DNA of 64,000 nt from Antedon mediterranea (Eukaryota > Echinodermata > Crinoidea > Comatulida > Antedonidae), in the NCBI RefSeq assembly GCF_964355755.1, contig NC_092673.1, positions 31,067,001 through 31,131,000 of the forward strand, written 5' to 3'. Within the stretch, counting starts at the first letter, position 1. Every line of letters starts with the position of its first letter. The notes below the pieces were generated by a model. That model did not search any database. It was given only the letters and a program-made list of their open reading frames with translations, and had not been told where the DNA came from. Below, one piece after another: positions 36,701-44,535 of the stretch. A program made the translations under genes and the position numbers.

Positions 36701-39700
36701 AATCCCTAGTCAGAAATGGCTCTCACCCAGGCATGAATAAAATGATTTAGGCTAGGCCTAGCCTAGTACGTGAAGCCGATATACGATCTGTACTATTATT
36801 TCGAGGTATAAAAATAGTATAATTTATGACTCCGTAATCTGTACTAAATTTTGTATTTCATTAAATGTCAAATAAGTATATGCTACTACTGTTATTATTA
36901 CACTTTAGGCCTAGCTTAGCAAATCTACAAAAAATGTATTTCACAATGATCGGGTGGTCGAGGTCGTCAGAGAGGAGAGAGAACACAACGTACAAGCTTG
37001 ACGTCGCGAGTTTGGAATCCACTGATGACGTGATTTTGTGAATATCTCATGAATATTAATGAGCTTCCCTAAGCTGCTGAAAAACAGACTTTCCATGAAT
37101 TTACCCTAAAATGTATATGAAATTTAATTTTTTTTATTTCTCGTTATTACTTCTTCATTCTGACATGTCTATATTGTTATAATATTTTTTATTTAATAAA
37201 TAAACGATATTTAAAAGCAATTTTAAACCCAGAATCCCCCTTTAACTATGAGCTTTAGAGATCAAAGGGTTTATCTGTGGCTGTGACACGATTAGTTCCA
37301 CACCCCTAACAGACACCGTGAGGAATATGTACATAGTACAGTACTGGTGGTATTTACTGCAGCCAGACATAAGATCAAAATGTTACGAGTTCCTATCTTG
37401 GCAAGGTGAGCTCGATGTCCTGTTGTTAGATTGCCTAGCTTTTACTTCTAAAGCTCTGTCTAAACCATCAAACTTTATGTCACAAAAGTATGTAATGTGT
37501 CCATATGAATTGAATTGAATGGAATTTATTTGAAATTCATCATAAAAAATACATACAAAGTGATAACATAAATTACGGACATTACAAATAATACATTTAT
37601 AAAAGATTTTTCAGGATAGCCCAAAAAGCTTATCAGCTTATTTCCATTGGGATCCTTTTACAATCTAAAATAAAAAATATAAACACGATATATGGACACG
37701 ATGACGTCATATCACTGCCATATTTGGCCATATCTCATTTTTTTCAAACTAGTTTGATAGTGTAGACAGATCTTTAGATAAAATAAGGTCTTAACACATC
37801 ATGGTAAGATTAGCAGCAACATAACAACGTATATCACACTTATTTAACAACTTTATTTCTTTAGTTTCCCATATAGTTAAGCAAGGCCGATGCACATTGG
37901 TTACTACACTGCAGATGTTCAAGATTTTAGCCCTAAACGCTCTCATCCTAGCCTACAGCCAGAGTGTTCTTTACCTGGACGGTGTCAAGTTCAGTGACAG
38001 TCAGGCTACATTACAGGGCCTCTTATTAGCTGGCTGCTTTTTATTTATATCTAGGTCAAAGGTATTTAACTCAATTTTAATTTATTTTCCACATACAAGC
38101 ATTTACATGGAGGATGCATATTTTAAGATCTATGCTATGCAGAATTAATAATAGATATAGACATAAAAATGAAAGCAATGAATATACAAATAAATAACAA
38201 TAAATATATGTATATAAATAAGCAGAAGAGAGTAGACATGAGTTAGTGTGGTATTTACAACTGTTCTATTTAGAATCGTAAATATATTTAAAAAAAAGTA
38301 CATATATTTGGTACTTGGTTCACACAATACTGTTCACGTAGTATTTTGCACAATACAACATTTACATAAACAGGGAGTCCCCTCTCTATTTGAATATAAA
38401 TGTAAAACAAGCTTTAAATCAATTGATGTTTGGGGGCAGATTGCAGAGACATAGTAGTTTTATAAAAGTGACGTTTTTTACGAAATTCCTAGTACTATTT
38501 GTCCATAAACAAGGATTTTAACCTAATATTTTGTTACAGTAAGCAAATATTTGTTTTGTTTATGTTTTCTAATATTATTTTACAGCCTTTGAAAGTTTTA
38601 TCTAAAAGCAGACCTTTACCTAACATATTCAATGTGTACACTATAGTGACGGTGCTTTCACAATTTGCAGTTCACTTTTTAGCATTAGTGTTTTTAGTGC
38701 AGGAGGCCAAATCAAGATCTCCAAAGTAAGATATTTTATTTTATATATTTAATTTGACAACATATACTGTATTTATTTGAATGAACGCCCTGCTTTGAAT
38801 AAATGCCTCCCTCGAATAAACTCAAAACAAACATCGTTTTGAATAAATACCCCTTGAATAAACGCACCAGGTCCTTTATTTATTTCCTCGAATAAATGCC
38901 CCACCACATGCATATACACCATTGTATTACATTTCTATTTGTGGTAGAATTCATTGATTGACATGATCTACAATTTACCAAGCATTTTGATACAATTTTT
39001 AGTGTATTTGATCACTTCTCGATTTTAATTGTGTTGTATTTTTTTATATCTAGGCCCAGGGGGTGTTTATTTGATAGTACATTACATAGTAGTTACCATA
39101 TTACACCCAAAAAAAATTAATTCCGCCTCCTAATTAACGCCTCCCTAAAAATAAACTCTTCCCTAAAAACCCTCGAATAAATACAGTAATAAGTTTTTCA
39201 AAAAATAGGTTTTTTTTTATGGTGATATTTTCTTTTTTCATTTTTAGAGAAGATAAGATTAATTTAGAGAAAGATTTTGAGCCGAACATTCTTAATAGTA
39301 CAGTGTATATAATATCTATGTCTTTGCAACTCAGTACATTTGCCGTTAATTATAAGGTAAAGTCTCTACTTGATTAAAACATCTACCTCTATATATCTTT
39401 TAGTCATCATAAAAATGATTGTTTTTTATATAAATACATAATGCAACTATTTTTTGGCCAATCTGGAAGGTTTTATCCACTCTACAATATACTAATCTAG
39501 GCTTGCTTAATCTCTGAAACAATCCTTGCTACATGCTTGTCAGCTGCAACAGAAAAAAAAGAAATTTAAAAATCATCTAAATATTTATGCTATGGTTAAA
39601 TTTTAAAACTTTTACGTAAACTTTTTAGGGTCATCCGTTTATGGAAAGCCTACGCGAGAATAAGCCGCTTCTTTTCAGTATAATCTTCTCTAGCGTCGGA

Positions 39701-40182
39701 ATTATTGGACTAGTGTCAGGATTGGTGCCGGACTTATCTCATCAATTTGAAATTATTGATTTTCCAGAAGAGGTAAGTACTCACCAGATTCCATAACTTA
39801 TATTGTTTCATCTCATTGTAATGTAGATACCTGTATAGTTTTCAACAGAAATAGACTTTCTATTTTTATTTGTAATGCCAGTGCTTTGTCTTTATCAGTT
39901 TAATGGGGGTTTTTTTTCAACACAATAATAAACAAAAGACTACAATTTTGTGGGGGAGTATACTTTTATTGCTAAAATGCGTGACATCAATTCTAAATAT
40001 TACTCAAAACAGCCACAAAATATACATGTTTCTTTCCCTTATTCAAGTTTAATACCAAGTTTGTACTTTTGCAGTTTCGTCTGATACTAATACAAGTTCT
40101 TGCTGCAGACATGCTGGCAGCTCTAGTTATAGACCGCACTCTACAATTTTTACTAGGGGGCGGTAGACTACGTTCAGTTTGA
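15030..40182 (+). CDS. ATP13A1: ATP13A1, P5A-type ATPase (ER transmembrane-helix dislocase)
   Basis: P5A ATPases use ATP in the endoplasmic reticulum membrane to extract mistargeted or misinserted transmembrane helices. Exons: 15030-15284, 16182-16271, 17214-17401, 18294-18413, 18644-18752, 20053-20229, 20856-20985, 21107-21162, 21674-21800, 22203-22340, 23138-23258, 24815-24969, 25563-25738, 26986-27096, 27485-27610, 27889-27997, 28825-28934, 29254-29346, 30296-30392, 30782-30855, 32316-32441, 35401-35518, 37865-38061, 38586-38725, 39248-39356, 39629-39772, 40075-40182. They total 3504 bases, 1167 residues, close to human ATP13A1 (about 1200). Key motifs are TGES 305-308, PPELP 442-446, the phosphorylated Asp485 in DKTGT, and GDGTND 815-820. 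PPELP is the family's M4 signature. The start ATG has a good context (AACATGG) and an in-frame TAA 15 bp upstream. All boundaries are GT-AG except the donor at 27998. No frameshift or lost motif is seen. Confidence 0.96.
16511..17099 (+). mobile_element. Dispersed element X, copy 1, ATP13A1 intron 2
   Basis: It begins TACCTCCGCCAAGGAGGTAT, then a GTTT microsatellite, and ends GGCGGAGGTATGCACCCTCG followed by GAGTGGCTTTCTAG. The ends share CTCCGCC/GGCGGAG in inverted orientation. The same sequence in reverse fills 63634-63976. It has no coding capacity I can see. Confidence 0.7.
18796..19866. mobile_element. Dispersed element Y, copy 1, ATP13A1 intron 5
   Basis: About 1.07 kb starting ACTAGAGGGTGAGCTCACTT and CGCTCGCTCCCCCTCTAG, and ending near TCAGAATTAACCATAATTTA. 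A second copy, collinear over most of its length, is at 54707-55822. No transposase frame is recognisable. Confidence 0.7.
20053..22340 (+). CDS. ATP13A1: ATP13A1 exons 6-10: actuator domain and M3-M4
   Basis: Exon 6 encodes [15 protein letters not shown] and [11 protein letters not shown], the actuator domain with the dephosphorylation loop TGES. Exons 7-8 give [19 protein letters not shown] and [12 protein letters not shown]. Exon 9 has [13 protein letters not shown] and the hydrophobic M3. Exon 10 has [19 protein letters not shown], the M4 substrate-site signature of P5A. Introns between them hold a SINE (20254-20455) and a half MITE (21434-21495). Confidence 0.96.
20254..20455 (+). mobile_element. 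tRNA-derived SINE family A, copy 1
   Basis: GTAGTGGAGCTGTAGCTTGG and TGGTTATAGCGCTTGCC give an A-box-like head. The body has AAATGAGACTTAGTTTATAA and CATCCTGTAATTAGCGAGTT. It is collinear with 29868-30070, where the B box is better kept. Confidence 0.7.
21434..21495. mobile_element. MITE family 2, half copy
   Basis: Only the left end (CTATCAAACTAGTTTGACAA) and GTGATGTGCCCAAATAT are present. The right half is missing. Confidence 0.6.
21855..22035 (+). mobile_element. Possible SINE, ATP13A1 intron 9
   Basis: A B-box-like ACAAGGGTTCGAGCCTCAC is followed by a body with GGGCACTTTAAAGAACC and a short AATAAATAAATA tail, the layout of a tRNA-derived SINE with a LINE-like tail. There is a single copy in the window. 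Confidence 0.45.
22385..22960 (-). pseudogene. LINE 3' fragment, C-terminus of a non-LTR reverse transcriptase
   Basis: On the - strand a 60-codon frame (22702-22884) contains [19 protein letters not shown], the typical GPxLWNxLPxxI ending of CR1/L2-like reverse transcriptases. It is followed by a non-coding stretch that ends in GAATGAATGAATG near 22390, like a LINE tail. The element is 5'-truncated and sits in ATP13A1 intron 10. Confidence 0.65.
23138..25738 (+). CDS. ATP13A1: ATP13A1 exons 11-13: phosphorylation site and nucleotide domain start
   Basis: Exon 11 carries [12 protein letters not shown] and [10 protein letters not shown] with catalytic Asp485. Exon 12 has [21 protein letters not shown] and AVDWNLTK. 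Exon 13 has [15 protein letters not shown] and [11 protein letters not shown], the nucleotide-binding KGA region. Intron 11 contains three tandem ~180-bp units (24237-24790) close to exon 12. Confidence 0.96.
23442..23710. mobile_element. MITE family 2 copy with nested LINE tail
   Basis: Ends are AAAGCTCTGTCTACACTAT and ATAGTGTAGACAGAGCTTTA. The left half is split by an (ATT)n run and a LINE 3'-end segment (GTTTACCCAGGGTAAGCCCA with TTTCCATTGGGGCCC, - orientation), after which the MITE core GTGATGTGCCCAAATATGG resumes. Confidence 0.7.
24237..24790. repeat. Three tandem ~165-185-bp units, ATP13A1 intron 11
   Basis: Each unit has TTTTGGTTT..AGTAAAGTCATTTACTTTC (with variants), a poly-A run, TCTGCATAGCACA, ATGCATG and CCATGTATAT. 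The units start near 24239, 24421 and 24584. The last ends about 25 bp before exon 12. Confidence 0.75.
25355..25440 (+). mobile_element. tRNA-like SINE head, ATP13A1 intron 12
   Basis: GCTTGGTGGTCTAGAGGTAT and GAGGTCGTGGGTCCGAGCC fit pol III A and B boxes about 35 bp apart. The sequence is not foldable into a full tRNA by eye, so it is a SINE rather than a tRNA gene. Confidence 0.5.
26650..26805. mobile_element. MITE family 1, diverged copy, ATP13A1 intron 13
   Basis: Ends CAGCTTGGTTCCTAAGC and CGTAGGAACCATGCTTAA, with GCAACGCAAGGACGTA inside, are eroded forms of the family 1 ends described at 54431-54615. Confidence 0.55.
26986..30855 (+). CDS. ATP13A1: ATP13A1 exons 14-20: nucleotide domain end and hinge
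   Basis: Exons 14-15 give [18 protein letters not shown] and [15 protein letters not shown]. Exon 16 has [19 protein letters not shown] and ends at a probable GC donor. Exon 17 has [15 protein letters not shown]. Exons 18-19 hold [20 protein letters not shown] and [16 protein letters not shown], the hinge that coordinates magnesium. Exon 20 begins [10 protein letters not shown], where human reads VGVALLANAP, and runs into a lysine-rich disordered stretch ([11 protein letters not shown]). Confidence 0.95.
29549..29640 (-). mobile_element. tRNA-like SINE head on the - strand, ATP13A1 intron 18
   Basis: GAGATTCGAACCCGGAG on the + strand is a reverse B box, and the reverse A-box region follows (CTACCATAAGACAACTAGAG). 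The tail ATTGGATAGCGACTATTT recurs as ATTGGATAGCGACTCTTT at about 18519, so at least two copies of this tail exist here. Confidence 0.5.
29690..29842. repeat. Three tandem 51-bp units, ATP13A1 intron 18
   Basis: The unit starts ACGTATAAATACACGTTGTA and ends CAGAATTCCATTGAC. The three copies differ at only one or two bases, so the expansion looks recent. Confidence 0.85.
29868..30070 (+). mobile_element. tRNA-derived SINE family A, copy 2
   Basis: The head is TTGTAGTGGAGCTGTAGCTT, the B box is GGGTTCAATCCTGAC and the tail is CATCCTGTAATTGGCGAGTT. Same order and spacing as 20254-20455. Confidence 0.7.
31090..31960 (-). pseudogene. Penelope-like retroelement remnant: RT end plus GIY-YIG domain
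   Basis: On the - strand, residues [13 protein letters not shown] then [12 protein letters not shown] and [20 protein letters not shown] (31945 to about 31640) match the end of a Penelope-type reverse transcriptase. After a frameshift near 31620, [15 protein letters not shown] and RIKEHKKDV (frame 31177-31593) give the cysteine-bearing GIY-YIG endonuclease typical of these elements. Just beyond the coding end, CTGAAGA, a GTCA/TGAC stem and GAAACTGTC form a hammerhead-like motif. The element is 5'-truncated and broken. It lies in ATP13A1 intron 20, antisense to the gene. Confidence 0.8.
32316..40182 (+). CDS. ATP13A1: ATP13A1 exons 21-27: disordered insert, M5-M10 and C-terminus
   Basis: Exon 21 is basic and low in complexity, like the variable insert in human ATP13A1. 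Exon 22 returns to conserved sequence ([19 protein letters not shown]). Exon 23 has [20 protein letters not shown] and [20 protein letters not shown] (M5-M6). Exons 24-27 encode the remaining helices, with [31 protein letters not shown] and a final helix ending [13 protein letters not shown] then TGA 40180-40182. Introns 20-22 are the longest and richest in transposons. Confidence 0.95.
32457..34282. mobile_element. ~1.8-kb uncharacterised element in ATP13A1 intron 21
   Basis: Bounded by AGTTATCCGC at 32457 and GCGGATAACT at about 34273-34282, an inverted pair; the left end is itself a small palindrome (TTATCCGCTTAGTAGCGGATAA). Inside, a ~150-bp block at 32535-32690 (AACATAACATTTCATAACTT, GAATGACGTCAGA, GCGCAACGTGACTTACG) recurs at 32826-32980. 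It has many CG-containing hexamers and no coding frame. Confidence 0.6.
34336..34494. mobile_element. MITE family 1 copy, ATP13A1 intron 21
   Basis: Ends are TTTAAGCTTCGTTCCCACC and TTAGTGGGAACCAAACTTTA. The inside keeps GCGTAACGCAACATAAG. It is moderately diverged from the cluster at 61.7-64 kb. Confidence 0.7.
34738..35202. mobile_element. MITE family 4 copy 1, ATP13A1 intron 21
   Basis: Inverted ends TTAAAGATGTATTGT and ACAATACATCTTTAA, 465 bp, no coding frame. The right end shares its TTAA with the left end of the MITE family 2 copy at 35199. Copy 2 is at 43313-43649. Confidence 0.75.
35199..35345. mobile_element. MITE family 2 copy, ATP13A1 intron 21
   Basis: The best-preserved short member. 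TTAAGCTCAGTCTACACTAT and TCAAACTGGTTTGACA on the left; GATAGTGTAGACAGAGCTTA on the right. TTAA on both sides suggests a TTAA target duplication. It ends 55 bp before exon 22. Confidence 0.8.
35620..37245. mobile_element. ~1.6-kb TTAA-flanked element in ATP13A1 intron 22
   Basis: The left end TTAAAGGGGGGTTCCGGGTT and the right end AACCCAGAATCCCCCTTTAA are imperfect inverted repeats with TTAA at both tips, as in Kolobok or piggyBac type elements. Only short frames occur inside (for example 35675-35872) and no transposase is recognisable, so it is probably non-autonomous. The superfamily is inference. Confidence 0.65.
37264..37440 (+). repeat. Dispersed repeat W, copy 2
   Basis: AAAGGGTTTATCTGTGGCTG, GCAGCCAGACATAAGATC and GAGTTCCTATCTTGGCAAGG follow in the order seen at 11641-11815. 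It runs directly into the MITE at 37450. Confidence 0.6.
37450..37776. mobile_element. MITE family 2 copy with nested LINE tail, ATP13A1 intron 22
   Basis: Outer ends are TAAAGCTCTGTCTAAACCAT and TAGTGTAGACAGATCTTTA. Between about 37508 and 37690 lies a LINE 3' tail on the - strand (GATAGCCCAAAAAGC, TTTCCATTGGGATCC, and AATTGAATTGAATGGAATTT at its end). The second MITE half resumes at ATATGGACACGATGACGTCA. Confidence 0.7.
38765..39188. mobile_element. MITE family 3 copy, ATP13A1 intron 24
   Basis: Perfect 13-bp inverted ends TACTGTATTTATT and AATAAATACAGTA enclose many variants of CGAATAAACGCC/CCTCGAATAAATGCC. Similar sequence is embedded in element Y and at about 54863-54986. No coding frame. 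Confidence 0.75.
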
Positions 40183-40391
40183 AGACATGCTCATAGGTTA
40201 GTCGGAATAATAGATATACATTATAATGTTTGAACAGTCGGAATAAATGCTCAGGAACTAGTGAAAAGAAATTGGTGTATCTAATCTACCGACTCCCGAT
40301 TTGTGATCATCCTTGCTAATGCTAATGACTTAAATTGTCAGCTATGGATTTTACACTTTCTCTTAAATCTACAGTCTTTATTATCCAGCAG

Positions 40392-40672
40392 TCCAAAATG
40401 TCCTGGCAAGTTCTGGCCAGGTCTTGGCTAAATATCCAGGTCTGTCCTAAGTATCCAGGTCAGTTCTAAATCTCCAGGTCTTGGCTATATATCCAGGTCA
40501 GTCCTACATATCCAGGTCAGTCCTAAATGTCCAGGCCCATCTTAAGTATCCAGGTCTTTGCTAACTATCCAGGTCAGTCCTAAATATCCAGGTCAGTCCT
40601 ATATATCCAGGTCAGTCCTCCCAGGTCTTGGCCAAATATCCAGTTCAATTATAAATATCCAGGTCAATCCTA
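40392..40672 (+). repeat. Tandem ~19-bp repeat in the 3' region of ATP13A1
   Basis: About a dozen variants of TATCCAGGTCAGTCCTAAA follow the stop codon by some 210 bp. If the poly(A) signal at 40946 is used, the repeat is part of the 3' UTR. Confidence 0.85.
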
Positions 40673-40945
40673 TCATAATATCATGTCAATATATCAATTA
40701 TTTTGATTATGTGCAATTCATAAGAGGAGCTTCTACTGAAGGAATTGTCAGCTGAGCACATAGATATATTATTGAATTATGAACTTTGACTTCATACGAG
40801 AAATATTTATATAATAGCAAAATATGTAACAACAATATAATAGTAGGTACAATTTGAAAATTGTACACTGCTCTTTAAACTTTTATAGTGAGCCCTCTAT
40901 ATTATTTAAAATGATTTTTTTTTTCAATCATTTTTATTCAATGAT

Positions 40946-40951
40946 AATAAA
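40946..40951 (+). terminator. Candidate poly(A) signal of ATP13A1
   Basis: AATAAA about 765 bp after the stop codon, followed about 20 bp on by the GT-rich AAATGTGTGTGCTTT. This is the best-placed signal I see downstream of the gene. Confidence 0.5.
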
Positions 40952-41379
40952 GTGATTAGATTTCAATCAAATGTGTGTGCTTTATTAAAACAATTATTAA
41001 ATCTGAATTTATTTATTTATTTATAATCAATAACAATAAGAATAACTATTGGCCATGGATTATTTTCCAGGCTCCGGAACGACAATTTTATTTGTTGTAC
41101 TCTATCACTTTAACGCAACATTAATATTTTATGTGTGTGTAATAATAAAAATGCATTAATGATTACTGCTGTACTGTATAGATTTTAGTGTATACTGTCT
41201 TGTTAAAAACTCCGTGGAAACTCATTAAGAAATTCTAAATTATCTTTTTTCCACTATTGTAATCTGTTCGCAATTTTTTGTGTGAAAAATAGGATTTTTT
41301 GGGGGTCATTTATTTATTTATTCTACAAATAGTAGGTAAGAATGTGAATAAATTCGGCTGGTGGAAAACGTGTTGATAC

Positions 41380-41560
41380 CCTCTCACATCGCCTCGCACA
41401 ACTCCGGAGTTGCGTCATACAAACCGCCAGTGTGGTCACGATGACGTTACTGCATGAGCAACGCAAGTTAATTGACCAATCACAAGCGACGGTTCTATTA
41501 TCGTAACGATACTTGCGTTGCTTTTGCGTCCCTGCGTTGCGTCATCCTGTGTGACTGTAG
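41380..41560. mobile_element. MITE family 1-like remnant
   Basis: CAACGCAAGTTAATTGACCA, ATCACAAGCGACGGTT and GCGTCCCTGCGTTGCGTCAT match the interior of family 1, but the standard GGTTCCCACTAG ends are gone. Confidence 0.5.
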
Positions 41561-42659
41561 AAAATATCATCGCCTACGGATCTTTAATCTAAAATAAACT
41601 CACTCAATCAATCAATCAATTAATAAAAACATCAACAAATTAACCGATTGATTTATTTACAGATTACCTAAGTTCGATTTACCGATAAAATATGATGATT
41701 GATTCTGTTATATTTCGAAATGCTCTGCAGAGCATTCGCCGCGATTTAATTTATTTCTCAAACTCCATAGTACTACGAAACAGCAACCACAATAAATAAG
41801 GAATGTTTTTAAACGAAACTAGTATTCAATTAATTTTAAAACAAGGAACTGTCGCAAACATTTCTTTGAAGTCGTCGCGCGCTGGTTTTTGAAGAATGCG
41901 TCTCCGTTATTTGTGCCGCTTTGATCAACCTAAAATTCTCTTAGGAAACATTTACAAAATTTAGGCTCTGGGAACTATTACCCCAGTTTCCCGTGTTGTT
42001 TACACCAGATAATTTGCGTTGAATTTTTTAAGTAAATGGGTGAGCTATATTGTTATTTATTAAGCCGACAGACTCCGTTGACTTGTAACCAATAATTGTA
42101 GATTTGAAACGTGCGAAACATTTTAAACCGTGTTTGGTTGTCACAGTTAGAAGACGAATTTGAGATTTTTCCATTTTCACGCATACAATACATCACCTCT
42201 ACTTTTCCTCTTCAATATTGCGGACCAATTTCCTCGTCTTTCTTTTTGATACGCTTGAGTACACATTGGATAATGATCTGGTTGAAGTGGCATTTACTGA
42301 TTACTTCTAGTTTAAGAAAATACATTTAAACTGAGATATATAAAACCTCCTCATCAATATTTTAACTCAACTTAATTAGATTTAAAAGTAGGCTTACTCA
42401 CGAGCAAAAATGTACAGTGTGAACTAAACTGTACAAGGTACACGAATAGCATAGTCTAACCATGGATAAATGAATTCGTTTCACAGGCAATAGAATATTA
42501 ATATGATCTCCAATTTCGGTATTCGTGTCCCCGTCCGCGATATTTCTTTTCGTACATAGGTTGGGGACCCCTCATGAAACTTCACAAAATAAACATGAAT
42601 ATTCATTAGTCATATCCATAAGGTGTTACGTCATAATTACTACAATTCGCTAATGCAAA

Positions 42660-42790
42660 CACATTTTTGTCGAGCCGTCTTTGTAGTCAAGCGCATTAGA
42701 TTATGAACTTTGCGTATCGATGTATGGGCTTCAAATCCCATGTGCAGCTTATTTAGAGGGTTAGTTTTTGTTGCATTTAGGAAATAGTTC
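42660..42790 (+). mobile_element. tRNA-like SINE family B, copy 1
   Basis: AGTCAAGCGCATTAGA (A-box-like), ATGGGCTTCAAATCCCATG (B-box-like), then CAGCTTATTTAGAGGGTTAG and GCATTTAGGAAATAG. Same order as 46557-46670. Confidence 0.6.
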
Positions 42791-43312
42791 ACATAAGGGG
42801 TGCCCAAATTATGTACGAAAAAAAAATCGCTCCCCGCTCGTAATTTAAGAAACAACAATCTCCTCTGTGTTCTCTTTAGTAGTGTCATTAGTAGTAGGTT
42901 ATCTTTTAATAGTTTCGCATAGGCCCATCCCTATATCGACATTTTTAATTCCAATCTTTATCTGTTTCTTCGTAATTTAAGTGTTTCTGAGTTGAGGTAG
43001 TTGTCTTTGTTTCTGTTAACCAAGCTGTAAATGGCGGATGTGTCTCTGCTGTTGTTTTTGGTTTTAAAATGAAATAAAATAATTCTTTATAGTTTTATAG
43101 TATCATATCAGGCATTCAGAAATGAATCAAGTGTGTTTAAAGTTGAAACGCGATTATTACAGTATACAATAGTCTAGGATAGACAAAGGGCCAGCGTGTA
43201 GGTCGGCGTGCGGACGTTTTCCACTTAAGATATCAATGTAAGAAAAAAATGTACCCAAGACACAATCGGTTTATCGGTACGATAATAATAATGATATAAG
43301 GTCATTACAATA

Positions 43313-43649
43313 TTAAAGATGTATTTTCCCCCAAAAACAAGAAAAATGAAGATTATGTAAATCAGACTTTGAATAGGTTTTTTGTAATAAAGTTAATCAC
43401 CTTCATAGAAAAAAGTGGGGGAAAATGTTCTCGCTTTTAAAATGACAAAATAAATGGTTAAATTCAATCAAAAACTCACTGGCTGGCAGCCAATTTGACT
43501 ATTTTTGTTTTAAATTACTATTTTTCAGGTAACTATTTTTTTTCGATCCAATTTTTGGTTAAAGTGAATAACTATTATAAGAAATTAAAATGGCACATTA
43601 AAAAAACAAATGTTAAGAATTATTTTTCAGGGGGACAATTCATCTTTAA
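43313..43649. mobile_element. MITE family 4 copy 2
   Basis: Ends TTAAAGATGTATTTTCCCCC and GGGGGACAATTCATCTTTAA, inverted, with TTAA at both tips. It is shorter than the copy at 34738 and shares its ends and AT-rich interior. Confidence 0.7.
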
Positions 43650-44302
43650 GGCTTATGAATTTTAAAAAAAAATTCAATATAACAGAGTACGGGTTTACTT
43701 GCTATGATTTTAAGTTAACGATAATCTATTTCTCATTAATTAGCAGGTGCAATTATTCCTGATTAAATTTAAACTCGTAAAAGTGAACAATCGAGATTAA
43801 ACGACTTGCGAGTTTATTTTATCCCTTCGTATTGCACACATTCGTGGCAAGCCTAGTTGAAATGATGAAGCAGTTCCAATGAATCGTCGTTTTTATAGAT
43901 TTTACAAAACATATATCTGTCATCATCATCTATCACCGATGGTAAATTTGTGCAGCTATAACTCGCAGTCTTTCAACTTTTTGATAATAAACATAAAATA
44001 GATTACCTCCGTATTATCAACGGTTGTTTTATGATTTTGTATTATCGTGCCGAAACACATTCATTATGTATAAGTTAAATACCGATGCTGTTTAAAATAG
44101 CTTATGTCACTCACTAAATATTGAAACGTAACCGCTGTGCTTTTATATTTGTTTAACCGCAAGTCAATTGAGAGAAAAAATTAATAAACTAAATCCGCAT
44201 CCGATGATTTTATATATAGATTGAACATGGTTTTTTTTTTCGTAACGAGAAGGTTAAATTTGTTACAAACAAGTCCATTGGGCAGTTTACGGTACATTTG
44301 TA

Positions 44303-44535
44303 AAGCGTGGTTCCCGTAGGTTATTTGACCAATTACAAGCGATGGATTATTCTAACTGTCGCTTTTCATTGGTCAACTGGCCATCTTGCGTTGCGTCTAC
44401 CTCCGTTTGTTCCCGATTGGACTCAACGCAGTGACGTAAGCGCAAGGCAAGTAATTTTACCACGACACGATGGCTCGTCCGAACTGTCGCTTGTGATTAG
44501 TCAACTCACATGCGTCGTCCACGTGTGAACGAACA
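44303..44535. mobile_element. MITE family 1, diverged copy
   Basis: The left end AAAGCGTGGTTCCCGTAG is well kept. The interior has two rounds of ACAAGCGATGG.../CTGTCGCTT..ATTGGTCAAC and the right end is eroded, so it may be two merged copies. Confidence 0.55.
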
